This document shows positions 25,201-30,425 of a DNA stretch of 30,425 nucleotides, in pieces. The notes under the pieces were generated by a model. The model did not search any database and was not told the DNA's origin. It saw only the letters and a list, made by a program, of their open reading frames with translations. Made by a program: the position numbers and the translations under genes. This DNA is from Desulfobacteraceae bacterium (GTDB taxonomy: Bacteria > Desulfobacterota > Desulfobacteria > Desulfobacterales > Desulfosalsimonadaceae). The stretch is taken from positions 1 to 30,425 of the forward strand of contig JAGGYV010000197.1 in assembly GCA_021162325.1 (NCBI GenBank), given 5' to 3'. Position 1 is the first letter of the stretch, and every line of letters starts with the position of its first letter.

Positions 25201-26332
25201 GCCGTCGGTAGATATCAATCAATGCATCTTCTTTGGTGGAGACTTTGTCCACAAGCAGGGTTTTCTGAACAGCATTACTTGCATACGGACCTTCCATGAC
25301 CAGCAGGTCAAACTCCTTTGCCCCGGAGGTTGTCAGTTCTTTTAGCAAGTCTTCATCAATCGTTACATTGGATTTAACAATCAATTCGGAAGTTTTCGGA
25401 TGAAAAACATCAGCGGCAAATACACGGCCGTAGAGTTCATCTTTTGCAAGAGGAATCTGTTCAACGCCGGCAGCCTGTAGTTCCTTGATTGCCCGCTTGG
25501 TAAAAATGCGGCCTTTTTTTACTGCCACCGTACCGGTTTCAGGATTAACAATATCCTTTCCCGGGCGTTGACCCTTTAAAAACTCAGGATTAAGATCCCT
25601 GAAAAATTGTTTTTTCTTAAGGGTGATTTTCTCACGGCTGTAAAAGTATGACAAAATATCATCATCATTATAGCCAATCGCTTTAAATAAAAGTGTAATG
25701 GGAAATTTACGCCGGCGGTCAATCCGGATATTAACAATATCCTTAGGATCAATTTCCATATCGATCCATGAACCGCGGACTGGAATGATTCTGGCGGTAT
25801 AAATAATTTTACCGCTGGAATGGGTTTTGCCCTTATCATGATCAAAAAAAACACCGGATGAACGATGGAGCTGGCTGACAACCGCACGCTCTGTTCCGTT
25901 AATAATAAAGGTCCCCTTTTCAGTCATCAAGGGAATGGTGCCGAAATAAATTTCCTGTTCCTTAATGTCACGAATATTGGAAACACCGGTGGCTTTGTCA
26001 ACATCATAAACGACAAGCCGGACACGGATTCTTACAGAGATATCATATGTCATCCCTCTATTAATACACTCGCCAACCGAATGCTTAACCTCAGCAAAAC
26101 GATAGGATACAAATTCAAGAGAAGCCGTTCCGGTAAAATCTTTAATCGGATAAACAGAATGAAAAACTGATTGCAGACCAATATCTTTACGATTTTCCGG
26201 CAACACATCCATCTGGAGAAAACGGTTGTAGGAATCCCGCTGCATTCCAATTAAATCCGGAATTTCAACGATTGATTTTATATGGCCAAAATTTTTTCTT
26301 ATTCGCTTATAGTTCGGTGGGCTTACTGTCAT
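22235..26332 (-). CDS. rpoB: RNA polymerase beta subunit
   Basis: Beta forms the polymerase active-site cleft and the rifampicin pocket. The protein has 1365 residues from the ATG at 26332 (GGAG five bases upstream); the frame runs nine codons further through the terminator T-tract, which is unlikely to be coding. The rifampicin cluster is wild type at the usual resistance positions (Q521, D524, H534, S539, equal to E. coli 513, 516, 526, 531), with T526 for N518. Near the C-terminus are GDKMAGRHGNKGVVS, NPLGVPSRMNVGQILE and GGKAQFGGQRLGEMEVWA. It follows rplL after a terminator-like hairpin. Confidence 0.98.
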   Translation of the reverse strand: MTVSPPNYKRIRKNFGHIKSIVEIPDLIGMQRDSYNRFLQMDVLPENRKDIGLQSVFHSVYPIKDFTGTASLEFVSYRFAEVKHSVGECINRGMTYDISVRIRVRLVVYDVDKATGVSNIRDIKEQEIYFGTIPLMTEKGTFIINGTERAVVSQLHRSSGVFFDHDKGKTHSSGKIIYTARIIPVRGSWIDMEIDPKDIVNIRIDRRRKFPITLLFKAIGYNDDDILSYFYSREKITLKKKQFFRDLNPEFLKGQRPGKDIVNPETGTVAVKKGRIFTKRAIKELQAAGVEQIPLAKDELYGRVFAADVFHPKTSELIVKSNVTIDEDLLKELTTSGAKEFDLLVMEGPYASNAVQKTLLVDKVSTKEDALIDIYRRLRPGNPATPEVAQEFVDHLFFRNAYYDLSGVGRLKINHRLKTNTPIDVRTLRKEDILLTAKTLVELRDTQGAVDDIDHLGNRRVRAVGELLENQYRIGLVRMERAIKERMSMQEVDALMPNDLVNPKPVSAVVKEFFGTSQLSQFLDQTNPLSETTHKRRLSALGPGGLTRDRAGFEVRDVHPSHYGRICPIETPEGPNIGLIVSLCTFARVNEFGFIETPYRTVENAKVTKNIKMLSAFEEQEHPIAQANAPIDENNEYVNPGVISRVAGEFMRVDREKIELMDISPNQLVSASASLIPFLENDDANRALMGSNMMRQAVPLLDSRSPLVGTGIEGVVARDSGVTVVARKDGIVVDVDASRIVLQHEPSEDPSEKDVSIYNLSKFIRSNQNTCFNHRPIIQKGDLAKAGEVIADGPATEKGELALGKNVTVAFMPWGGYNFEDSILVSERLVKENIFTSVHIEEFEVLARDTKLGKEEITRDIPNVGEEALKDLDECGIIRLGAEVGPGDILVGKVTPKGETQLSPEEKLLRAIFGEKAGEVKDTSLRVPPGGRGIVIDAKVFSRRGVEKDDRSRTIEDDEIVHLEKDRDDELVIIRKMARNATGSLIVGQQCAADLTDGKKVLIPKDTIIDQKRLEKISLSKLEILELKDEKINENFHQLISLYREKSDLSRRNFENLASTYEKGDDLPPGVIKMIKIYVATKRTLSVGDKMAGRHGNKGVVSRILPEEDLPYFIDGRPVDMVLNPLGVPSRMNVGQILEIHLGMAAKGLGDQINELLETEKIKELRKKFKAIFSESDNKSMIKKMSDDSLVQFAKEYTDGVHMNTPVFDGAKEEEIKDLLTEAGLSRTGQITLFDGRTGDPFDGKVTVGTMYMLKLHHLVDDKLHARSIGPYSLVTQQPLGGKAQFGGQRLGEMEVWAMEAYGAAHALQEFLTVKSDDMAGRTRMYEKIVKGQNVFEPGLPESFRVLTKELQSLGLDVTLLEDKD

Positions 26333-26348
26333 AGCAACTCCAGTATTT

Positions 26349-26392
26349 AAAAAAAACACAAAAAACGGCAGCCCGGAACCATCCGGGCGCCG
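26349..26392 (-). terminator. Terminator/attenuator between rplL and rpoB
   Basis: On the minus strand CGGC-GCCCGG, loop ATGGTT and CCGGGC-TGCCG form a 10-bp G/C-rich stem with one bulge, followed by TTTTTTGTGTTTTTTTT. This is the best-formed rho-independent terminator inside the cluster. A leaky attenuator at the same place in E. coli lowers rpoBC relative to the ribosomal proteins; the same role is inferred here, since rpoB has no clear promoter of its own in the remaining gap. Confidence 0.85.
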
Positions 26393-26445
26393 AATTTCAT
26401 ATTTTTTTAAAAATTATAATAATTAACTGCAATCATTATAAAAAA

Positions 26446-26826
26446 TTATTTAATATCTACCTGAGCTCCCGCAGCTTCGAGTTTTTCCTTAATTTTTTCT
26501 GCATCTTCTTTGGTGATGCCTTCCTTGACTGGTGTGGGCACACCTTCAACAAGTGCTTTGGCTTCTTTAAGACCCAGGCCGGTAATGGCTCTGACCTCTT
26601 TAATGACCTGAATCTTTTTGTCTCCAAAAGTAGTCATAATAACATCGAACTCTGTTTGTTCTTCAGCTGCGGCACCGGCATCGGCAGCAGCGACGCCTGC
26701 AACTGCAACAGGGGCTGCAGCAGAAACGCCAAATTTTTCTTCCATTTCCTTGACCAGTTCAGACAATTCAAGAACTGACATATTTGCTATAAACTCAATT
26801 ACATCATCTTTAGTAACATCAGCCAT
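26446..26826 (-). CDS. rplL: 50S ribosomal protein L7/L12
   Basis: L7/L12 forms the flexible stalk that recruits translation GTPases. The 126-residue protein has the N-terminal dimer/L10-binding helices (DDVIEFIANMSVLELSELVKE), an Ala-rich hinge at about residues 35-55, and the factor-binding C-terminal domain (KKIQVIKEVRAITGLGLKEAK and KEDAEKIKEKLEAAGA). ATG start. It lies 83 bases after rplJ and before the rpoB attenuator. Confidence 0.98.
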   Translation of the reverse strand: MADVTKDDVIEFIANMSVLELSELVKEMEEKFGVSAAAPVAVAGVAAADAGAAAEEQTEFDVIMTTFGDKKIQVIKEVRAITGLGLKEAKALVEGVPTPVKEGITKEDAEKIKEKLEAAGAQVDIK

Positions 26827-26909
26827 AATTAATTTACCTCCAAATTATATATATAAATTCACTATATTTTAGTTAACTCATTAAAAAAAATTTAAATTCA
26901 AAGCTTTCG

Positions 26910-27434
26910 CTATGCTGCTTCTTTCTGATCTTTAACTGCCTGCAATACATATAAAAATCTTTCCGGTACATTGCTCAAAGCACGAACCAATGATGTTGGC
27001 ACTGCATTCATGGTAGAAAGTACCTGGCTCAGCAGAACTTCACGTGACGGCAATGCTGAAAGACTCTTTATCGCCGCGATATCCAGCAATTTACCGGACA
27101 TAACGCCGACTTTAATTTCAAGCTTATTATTGTCTTTTGCAAATTCGTACAGCACTTTGGCCGGTGCCACCGGATCATCGTAACTCAACGCGATAGCTGT
27201 CGGCCCTTTAAAATGATCTTTGACCATTGCAACATCCGTATCCTCGGATGCCCTGGCAAGCAGCGTATTCTTAACAACGCGATACTCTATGTTTGATTCT
27301 GTGAGTTTACGCCGCAATGCGTTAATCGTATCGACATCAAGTCCTTTATAATCTGTCAGGATGACTATTTTGGACTCGGTAAACTTCTGATGAAGCTCTT
27401 CAACAAGTTGTTGTTTTTCACTCTTATTTAGCAA
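26910..27434 (-). CDS. rplJ: 50S ribosomal protein L10
   Basis: L10 anchors the L7/L12 dimers to 23S rRNA and, as the L10-L12 complex, represses its own mRNA. The 174-residue protein has the N-terminal rRNA-binding domain (ILTDYKGLDVDTINALRRKL and VVKNTLLARA) and a C-terminal helix for L12 dimers. The start is TTG at 27434 with GGAGG seven bases upstream. It is preceded by a recognisable L10 leader. Confidence 0.97.
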   Translation of the reverse strand: MLNKSEKQQLVEELHQKFTESKIVILTDYKGLDVDTINALRRKLTESNIEYRVVKNTLLARASEDTDVAMVKDHFKGPTAIALSYDDPVAPAKVLYEFAKDNNKLEIKVGVMSGKLLDIAAIKSLSALPSREVLLSQVLSTMNAVPTSLVRALSNVPERFLYVLQAVKDQKEAA

Positions 27435-27484
27435 TTTTACACCTCCTTTCTGTAACTGTAAAAACCAAAGGAAGCCACAGAAAA

Positions 27485-27562
27485 AGCAAGACTGCCTCGG
27501 TAGGGCGGATAATCCGATTATACACAGAGAATCTATGAACCTACGGTCTTTGACAGGTTTTT
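27485..27562 (-). promoter_or_regulatory. Ribosomal protein L10 leader (autoregulatory mRNA element)
   Basis: In the 223-base rplA-rplJ gap the minus strand carries AAAGACCGTAGG, then after about 35 bases CCTACCGAGG and CAGTCTT. The complementary CGTAGG/CCTAC arms beside the kink-turn-like AAAGAC and GAGG sequences match the known L10 leader, where L10(L12) binding blocks rplJ translation. Upstream lie two perfect TATAAT hexamers (minus strand 27624-27619 and 27575-27570) without good -35 boxes, and an AATGTGT/ACACATT inverted repeat (27580-27614). A local promoter is therefore possible but unproven. Confidence 0.75.
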
Positions 27563-27657
27563 TTTATTTATTATAAATCAATGTGTTTTCAACATCCTAA
27601 TGATGCGACACATTAATTATTATAAAGTAATTTAATATGCAGATAATTTTGAAAATT

Positions 27658-28362
27658 CTATTTCAACATGTCTTTAACATAAACCGGATCAATTTTAAAA
27701 CCAGGTCCCATTGTCGTTGACATACCGATACTCCGGATATAAGTCCCTTTACTGGAAGCCGGTTTGTTACGAACAATCGAATCTATAAATGCAATCATGT
27801 TCTCAAGAATTTTTTCCGGGCCAAAAGAAACTTTACCCATAGGTACATGGACAATTCCTGCTTTTTCAACCCGGTAATCAATCTTTCCTGATTTTAATTC
27901 ATTAACAGCTCGTGCAACATCAAATGTAACGGTTCCGGTTTTTGCATTAGGCATCAACCCTCTGGGACCAAGCATTTTACCGATTTTGCCGACTGTACCC
28001 ATGACATCAGGTGTGGCAACCGCTTTGTCAAAACCAAACCAGCCGCCTTTAATCTTTTCAATCAGGTCATCGTTACCGACAAAATCAGCACCGGCATCAG
28101 TCGCTTCTTGTTCCTTTTCACCCTTGGCAAAAACAAGCACCTTCACTTCTTTTCCGATTCCATTGGGCAAGATGATTGATCCGCGCACCATTTGATCCGC
28201 ATGTCTCGGGTCTACGCCCAGCTTAACAGCGACATCAATGGTTTCATCAAATTTCACAAATGAAGATTCAATCACACCCTTGACAGCATCCTCAAATGTA
28301 TACCGCTTTAGCGGATCGACTTTTGATTTTGCTTCTTGAAATTTTTTCCCATGTTTCGGCAT
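27658..28362 (-). CDS. rplA: 50S ribosomal protein L1
   Basis: L1 forms the mobile L1 stalk that guides deacylated tRNA out of the E site; in E. coli it represses the rplKA mRNA. The 234-residue protein begins MPKHGKKFQEAKSKVDP, and has FVKFDETIDVAVKLGVDPRHADQ, the MGPRGLMPNAKTGTV-type loop (here LGPRGLMPNAKTGTVT) and the KGTYIRSIGMSTTMGPG ending. ATG start. It lies 25 bases after rplK. Confidence 0.98.
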   Translation of the reverse strand: MPKHGKKFQEAKSKVDPLKRYTFEDAVKGVIESSFVKFDETIDVAVKLGVDPRHADQMVRGSIILPNGIGKEVKVLVFAKGEKEQEATDAGADFVGNDDLIEKIKGGWFGFDKAVATPDVMGTVGKIGKMLGPRGLMPNAKTGTVTFDVARAVNELKSGKIDYRVEKAGIVHVPMGKVSFGPEKILENMIAFIDSIVRNKPASSKGTYIRSIGMSTTMGPGFKIDPVYVKDMLK

Positions 28363-28387
28363 TGTATCCTATTAACTCCTTTGTAAA

Positions 28388-28810
28388 TTAAACGACTTCA
28401 AGCCCCATACTTCTAGCCGTTCCTTCGATAATCCTGCAAGCGTTTTCGATATCGTTCGCATTTAAATCCGCCTTTTTCAATGTTGCAATTTCAACGACCT
28501 GAGCTTTTGTGACTTTCCCGACTTTAACCGCTTTCGGATCACCGGATCCCTTTGCAATGCCGGCGGCTTTTTTCAGCAAAACAGATGCAGGGGGGGTTTT
28601 GGTGATAAAGGAAAATGACTTATCCTGAAAAACTGTTAATACAACCGGTGTGACCATCCCTTCATCATTCGCAGTCCTGGCATTAAATGCCTTGCAGAAA
28701 TCCATAATATTCACACCATGCTGCCCCAACGCGGGACCAATCGGCGGTGAAGGGTTAGCCTTTCCAGCCATTACTTGAAGTTTGATCTGTGCGATCACTT
28801 TCTTTGCCAT
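28388..28810 (-). CDS. rplK: 50S ribosomal protein L11
   Basis: L11 is in the GTPase-associated centre and is needed for RelA activation and thiostrepton binding in other bacteria. The 140-residue protein has the N-terminal KLQVMAGKANPSPPIGPALG (Pro-rich switch) and HGVNIMDFCKAFNART, and the C-terminal rRNA-binding domain with ENACRIIEGTARSMGLEV. ATG start. The 108-base nusG-rplK gap before it contains a short hairpin. Confidence 0.98.
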   Translation of the reverse strand: MAKKVIAQIKLQVMAGKANPSPPIGPALGQHGVNIMDFCKAFNARTANDEGMVTPVVLTVFQDKSFSFITKTPPASVLLKKAAGIAKGSGDPKAVKVGKVTKAQVVEIATLKKADLNANDIENACRIIEGTARSMGLEVV

Positions 28811-28883
28811 GTCAATTTTACTCCCGATATTTTTTTAGTACCAAATAGAAACCGTAGATGCGTTTTTATTCAGCAGGGGCTTT

Positions 28884-28902
28884 CGGCACCATTCTGGTAC
28901 CG
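28884..28902 (-). repeat. Short hairpin just after nusG
   Basis: On the minus strand CGGTACC, loop AGAAT and GGTGCCG form a 7-bp stem that includes one G-U pair, about 20 bases past the nusG stop. No T-tract follows. It could be a processing or regulatory structure in the nusG-rplK gap; I could not match it to an L1 binding site. Confidence 0.35.
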
Positions 28903-28918
28903 GACGTCCCGAAATCTG

Positions 28919-29449
28919 TTAACCTTTTGAAACCTGAACGAAATCAAGCTCTACTGGAGTCGAACGCCCAAATATACTCACCAGCACTTTCAGCTTACCT
29001 TTCTCCGGGTTGACATCCTCAACGGTTCCGTTAAAGTTGGTAAACGGTCCGTCAACAACACGGATTTCATCCCCGACTTCAAAATAAAACTTCGGCTGGG
29101 GTTTCAGCTTGCCGGCCTCCATCCGTTTTAATATATATTCAGCCTCTTCATCACTGATGGCTACAGGCTTTTCCCTTCCGCCCAAAAATCCGGTAACTTT
29201 CGCCGTTGAATTAACCATATGCCATGTATCTTCATCAAGCGCCAACTGTATCAGAATATATCCCGGATAGAACTTACGACTGGACGTTTTCCGTTTCCCT
29301 TTAACCAGCTCGATAACCTGCTCAGTGGGTACAACAACTTCCCCAAATTTTTCAGGATGAGGAAGCGCAGCAATTCTTTCGTCAAGATTTGCTTTGACCC
29401 GGGCTTCAAACCCGGAATAGACATGCAGGATATACCATTTGAGTGTCAT
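28919..29449 (-). CDS. nusG: Transcription elongation/antitermination factor NusG
   Basis: NusG binds RNA polymerase and links it to Rho and to ribosomal S10. The 176-residue protein has an N-terminal NGN domain (LKWYILHVYSGFEARVKANL, then FYPGYILIQ and VTGFLGG) and a C-terminal KOW domain (VGDEIRVVDGPFTNFNGTV). The ATG at 29449 gives the family start; the ORF could extend seven codons to a TTG, but that would overlap the secE stop region and lacks a ribosome site. It lies 24 bases after secE. Confidence 0.97.
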   Translation of the reverse strand: MTLKWYILHVYSGFEARVKANLDERIAALPHPEKFGEVVVPTEQVIELVKGKRKTSSRKFYPGYILIQLALDEDTWHMVNSTAKVTGFLGGREKPVAISDEEAEYILKRMEAGKLKPQPKFYFEVGDEIRVVDGPFTNFNGTVEDVNPEKGKLKVLVSIFGRSTPVELDFVQVSKG

Positions 29450-29473
29450 GCGTTTTAACCTCACAAACAAATT

Positions 29474-29878
29474 CTAAAGAATCAACCGAATCAAGCTCGA
29501 CAGGCCGATATCAACCATTCCAAGAAAAAATGCAATCACAAATACAAATACAATCACAACTGCGGTTGAACCGATCGTCTGTTTCTTGGAAGGCCAGGTC
29601 ACTTTGGTCAATTCGACTTTAACTTCTCTGAAAAACTGAACCCAACTACCAAAATACTTATCCACGAGTTTCATTACAGCAGATTGCTCGGAACCGGATG
29701 TTTTTGTTACAGAAAAAATCTTTTTCTTCTTTTCCGTCCCGGATAGCGCCGCCGAAAGTCCAGAACCCTTTTTACCTGATTCGGCAACCCGGGAACCGGT
29801 GTTGCTTTTGTCCACATCAGATGCACCACCGCTATATTTATTTTTTGATACAGTTTTTTTCTTTTGAATACGTGCCAT
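29474..29878 (-). CDS. secE: Protein translocase subunit SecE with long N-terminal extension
   Basis: SecE clamps SecY in the Sec translocon. The conserved part is at the C-terminus: the amphipathic helix FFREVKVELTKVTWPSKKQ at about 82-100 and one membrane segment at about 103-128. The first 65 residues or so are Ser/Lys/Gly-rich and low in complexity, with no membrane segment, so this is a one-span SecE with an unusually long cytosolic tail (single-span homologs often have only 60-70 residues). The ATG at 29878 has AGGAG five bases upstream. The usual secE-nusG order is kept. Confidence 0.93.
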   Translation of the reverse strand: MARIQKKKTVSKNKYSGGASDVDKSNTGSRVAESGKKGSGLSAALSGTEKKKKIFSVTKTSGSEQSAVMKLVDKYFGSWVQFFREVKVELTKVTWPSKKQTIGSTAVVIVFVFVIAFFLGMVDIGLSSLIRLIL

Positions 29879-29896
29879 TAAAACTCCTAAAACGTC

Positions 29897-29955
29897 AAAA
29901 GCTCAAAGTTAAAAGAATACTGATCATAATAATATAATTTCAACTTTTGAGCTTT
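29897..29955 (-). repeat. Inverted repeat between tRNA-Trp and secE
   Basis: AAAAGCTCAAAGTT (29897-29910) and AACTTTTGAGCTTT (29942-29955) pair over about 13 bases with one bulged A and a 31-base AT-rich loop. On the minus strand GACGTTTT follows, a weak T-tract. It may define the 3' end or processing of the tRNA-containing transcript, or weakly terminate upstream of secE. Confidence 0.45.
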
Positions 29956-29968
29956 CGATAATTTTTTA

Positions 29969-30044
29969 TGGCAGGCCAGGAGGGATTTGAACCCCCAACC
30001 CCCGGATTTGGAGTCCGACGCTCTGCCGTTAGAGCTACTGGCCT
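29969..30044 (-). tRNA. trnW: tRNA-Trp (anticodon CCA), 3' CCA encoded
   Basis: Read on the minus strand the 76-base cloverleaf is complete: acceptor AGGCCAG/CTGGCCT, D stem GCTC/GAGC, anticodon stem TCGGA/TCCGG with loop CTCCAAA, T stem GGGGG/CCCTC with loop TTCAAAT, then discriminator G and an encoded CCA. The anticodon CCA (plus-strand 30009-30011) reads UGG, giving Trp. A tRNA-Trp between rpmG and secE is a common bacterial arrangement. Confidence 0.97.
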
Positions 30045-30109
30045 TTACCTGAAAGCTTAAGCAGTCGATTTATTTTTCCTTTTAACGAAAAAAAGGAAGC
30101 GCCGCTTAT

Positions 30110-30259
30110 TTATTTTGTCTCTTTATGCTTTGTATGCGTCTTACAAAACCGGCAATACTTTTTAAATTCAAGTTTTTCCGGCTTTGTCCGTTTATTTTTT
30201 GTTGTTGAATAATTTTTTCTTTTGCATTCAGTGCAAGAGAGGGTCACAATAACTTTCAC
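30110..30259 (-). CDS. rpmG: 50S ribosomal protein L33 (zinc-binding form)
   Basis: Read directly from the bases: 49 residues from a GTG start, beginning MKVIVTLSCTECKRKNYSTT and ending THTKHKETK. C9, C12, C36 and C39 form the zinc ribbon of the C+ L33 type. An AGGGG sequence lies six bases before the GTG. L33 is near the E site of the large subunit. It sits between the second tuf and tRNA-Trp, the usual tuf-rpmG-trnW-secE order. Confidence 0.96.
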   Translation of the reverse strand: MKVIVTLSCTECKRKNYSTTKNKRTKPEKLEFKKYCRFCKTHTKHKETK

Positions 30260-30275
30260 AAAACACCCCTTTTAA

Positions 30276-30425
30276 CTACCTATTCTATAATTTCGCTAAC
30301 CACACCTGCACCGACGGTTCGGCCGCCTTCTCTGACCGCAAAACGCAATTCCTTTTCCATTGCGATCGGCGTAATCAGTTCTGCAGATATTGTTAGATTA
30401 TCACCCGGCATTACCATCTCGACTC
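30276..30425. repeat. Direct repeat copy 2: 3' end of second tuf, near-identical to 15185-15334
   Basis: The 150 bases match the first tuf copy with one difference (G at 30396 against C at 15305). Outside the repeat, on the rpmG side, the sequences diverge at once. Confidence 0.93.
30280..30425 (-). CDS. tuf: Elongation factor Tu, second copy (C-terminal part, cut by window edge)
   Basis: The frame ends VVSEIIE-TAG as in the complete copy and is open to the right edge; only about 48 residues of domain 3 are visible. It differs from the first copy by a single base, which changes GTA to CTA and so Val to Leu at the position equal to residue 360 (GDNVTIS to GDNLTIS). The gene heads the rpmG-trnW-secE-nusG part of the block. 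Its promoter and N-terminus are outside the window. Confidence 0.93.
   Translation of the reverse strand, partial: VEMVMPGDNLTISAELITPIAMEKELRFAVREGGRTVGAGVVSEIIE

Noticed and set aside
24181..26250. Alternative frames within rpoB as separate genes
   Set aside because: They coincide with the continuous beta reading frame, which aligns to the family along its full length.
26333..26359. Nine-codon upstream extension of rpoB
   Set aside because: It runs into the T-tract of the rplL-rpoB terminator, while the ATG at 26332 has a proper GGAG.
1..30425. CRISPR arrays, insertion sequences with transposase, prophage genes or rRNA genes
   Set aside because: None was seen on reading both strands; the only repeats are the tuf ends and the palindromic element.

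Overview
The window is almost entirely one minus-strand block of transcription and translation genes, read from right to left. It holds the rpmG-trnW-secE-nusG-rplKAJL-rpoBC, str (rpsL-rpsG-tuf), S10, spc and alpha clusters, fused end to end with no unrelated gene between them. Gene order, proteobacterial-type RpoB/RpoC, two tuf genes flanking the block and AT-leaning mixed codon use suggest a Desulfobacterota (deltaproteobacterial, Desulfobacterales-like) genome. That placement is an inference from layout and protein style; no search was run.

Layout. 1-849 (+): 3' end of a helicase/type III restriction-like gene converging on the cluster. 971-1018: terminator that closes the long operon after rplQ. 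1064-4627: alpha cluster (rplQ, rpoA, rpsD, rpsK, rpsM, rpmJ, infA). 4714-10090: spc cluster (secY back to rplN). 10108-15172: S10 cluster (rpsQ back to rpsJ). 15189-17468: str cluster without fusA. 17648-26332: rpoC and rpoB, separated by a large palindromic, MITE-like element. 26446-28810: rplL, rplJ, rplA, rplK, with an L10 leader before rplJ and a terminator/attenuator between rplL and rpoB. 28919-30259: nusG, secE, tRNA-Trp, rpmG. From 30280 to the right edge lies the 3' end of a second tuf gene. No gene-free gap exceeds about 225 bases.

Together the genes make most of the proteins of both ribosomal subunits, the RNA polymerase core (alpha, beta, beta'), NusG, IF-1, EF-Tu and the SecY/SecE translocon core. 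Three short genes (rpmJ, rpmD, rpmG) were read directly from the bases. Seven genes start with TTG and one with GTG, each of the TTG starts backed by a good Shine-Dalgarno sequence.

The most unusual item is in rpoC. Beta' carries an in-frame insert of about 99 residues (roughly 574-672) in the pore/domain 3 region, and it reads like a parvulin-type (PpiC/SurA rotamase) peptidyl-prolyl isomerase domain. Second is the roughly 165-base imperfect inverted repeat that fills the rpoB-rpoC gap, with ends touching the rpoB stop codon and the rpoC Shine-Dalgarno sequence. Other departures from the classical order are the missing fusA between rpsG and tuf, and the missing adk/map between secY and infA.
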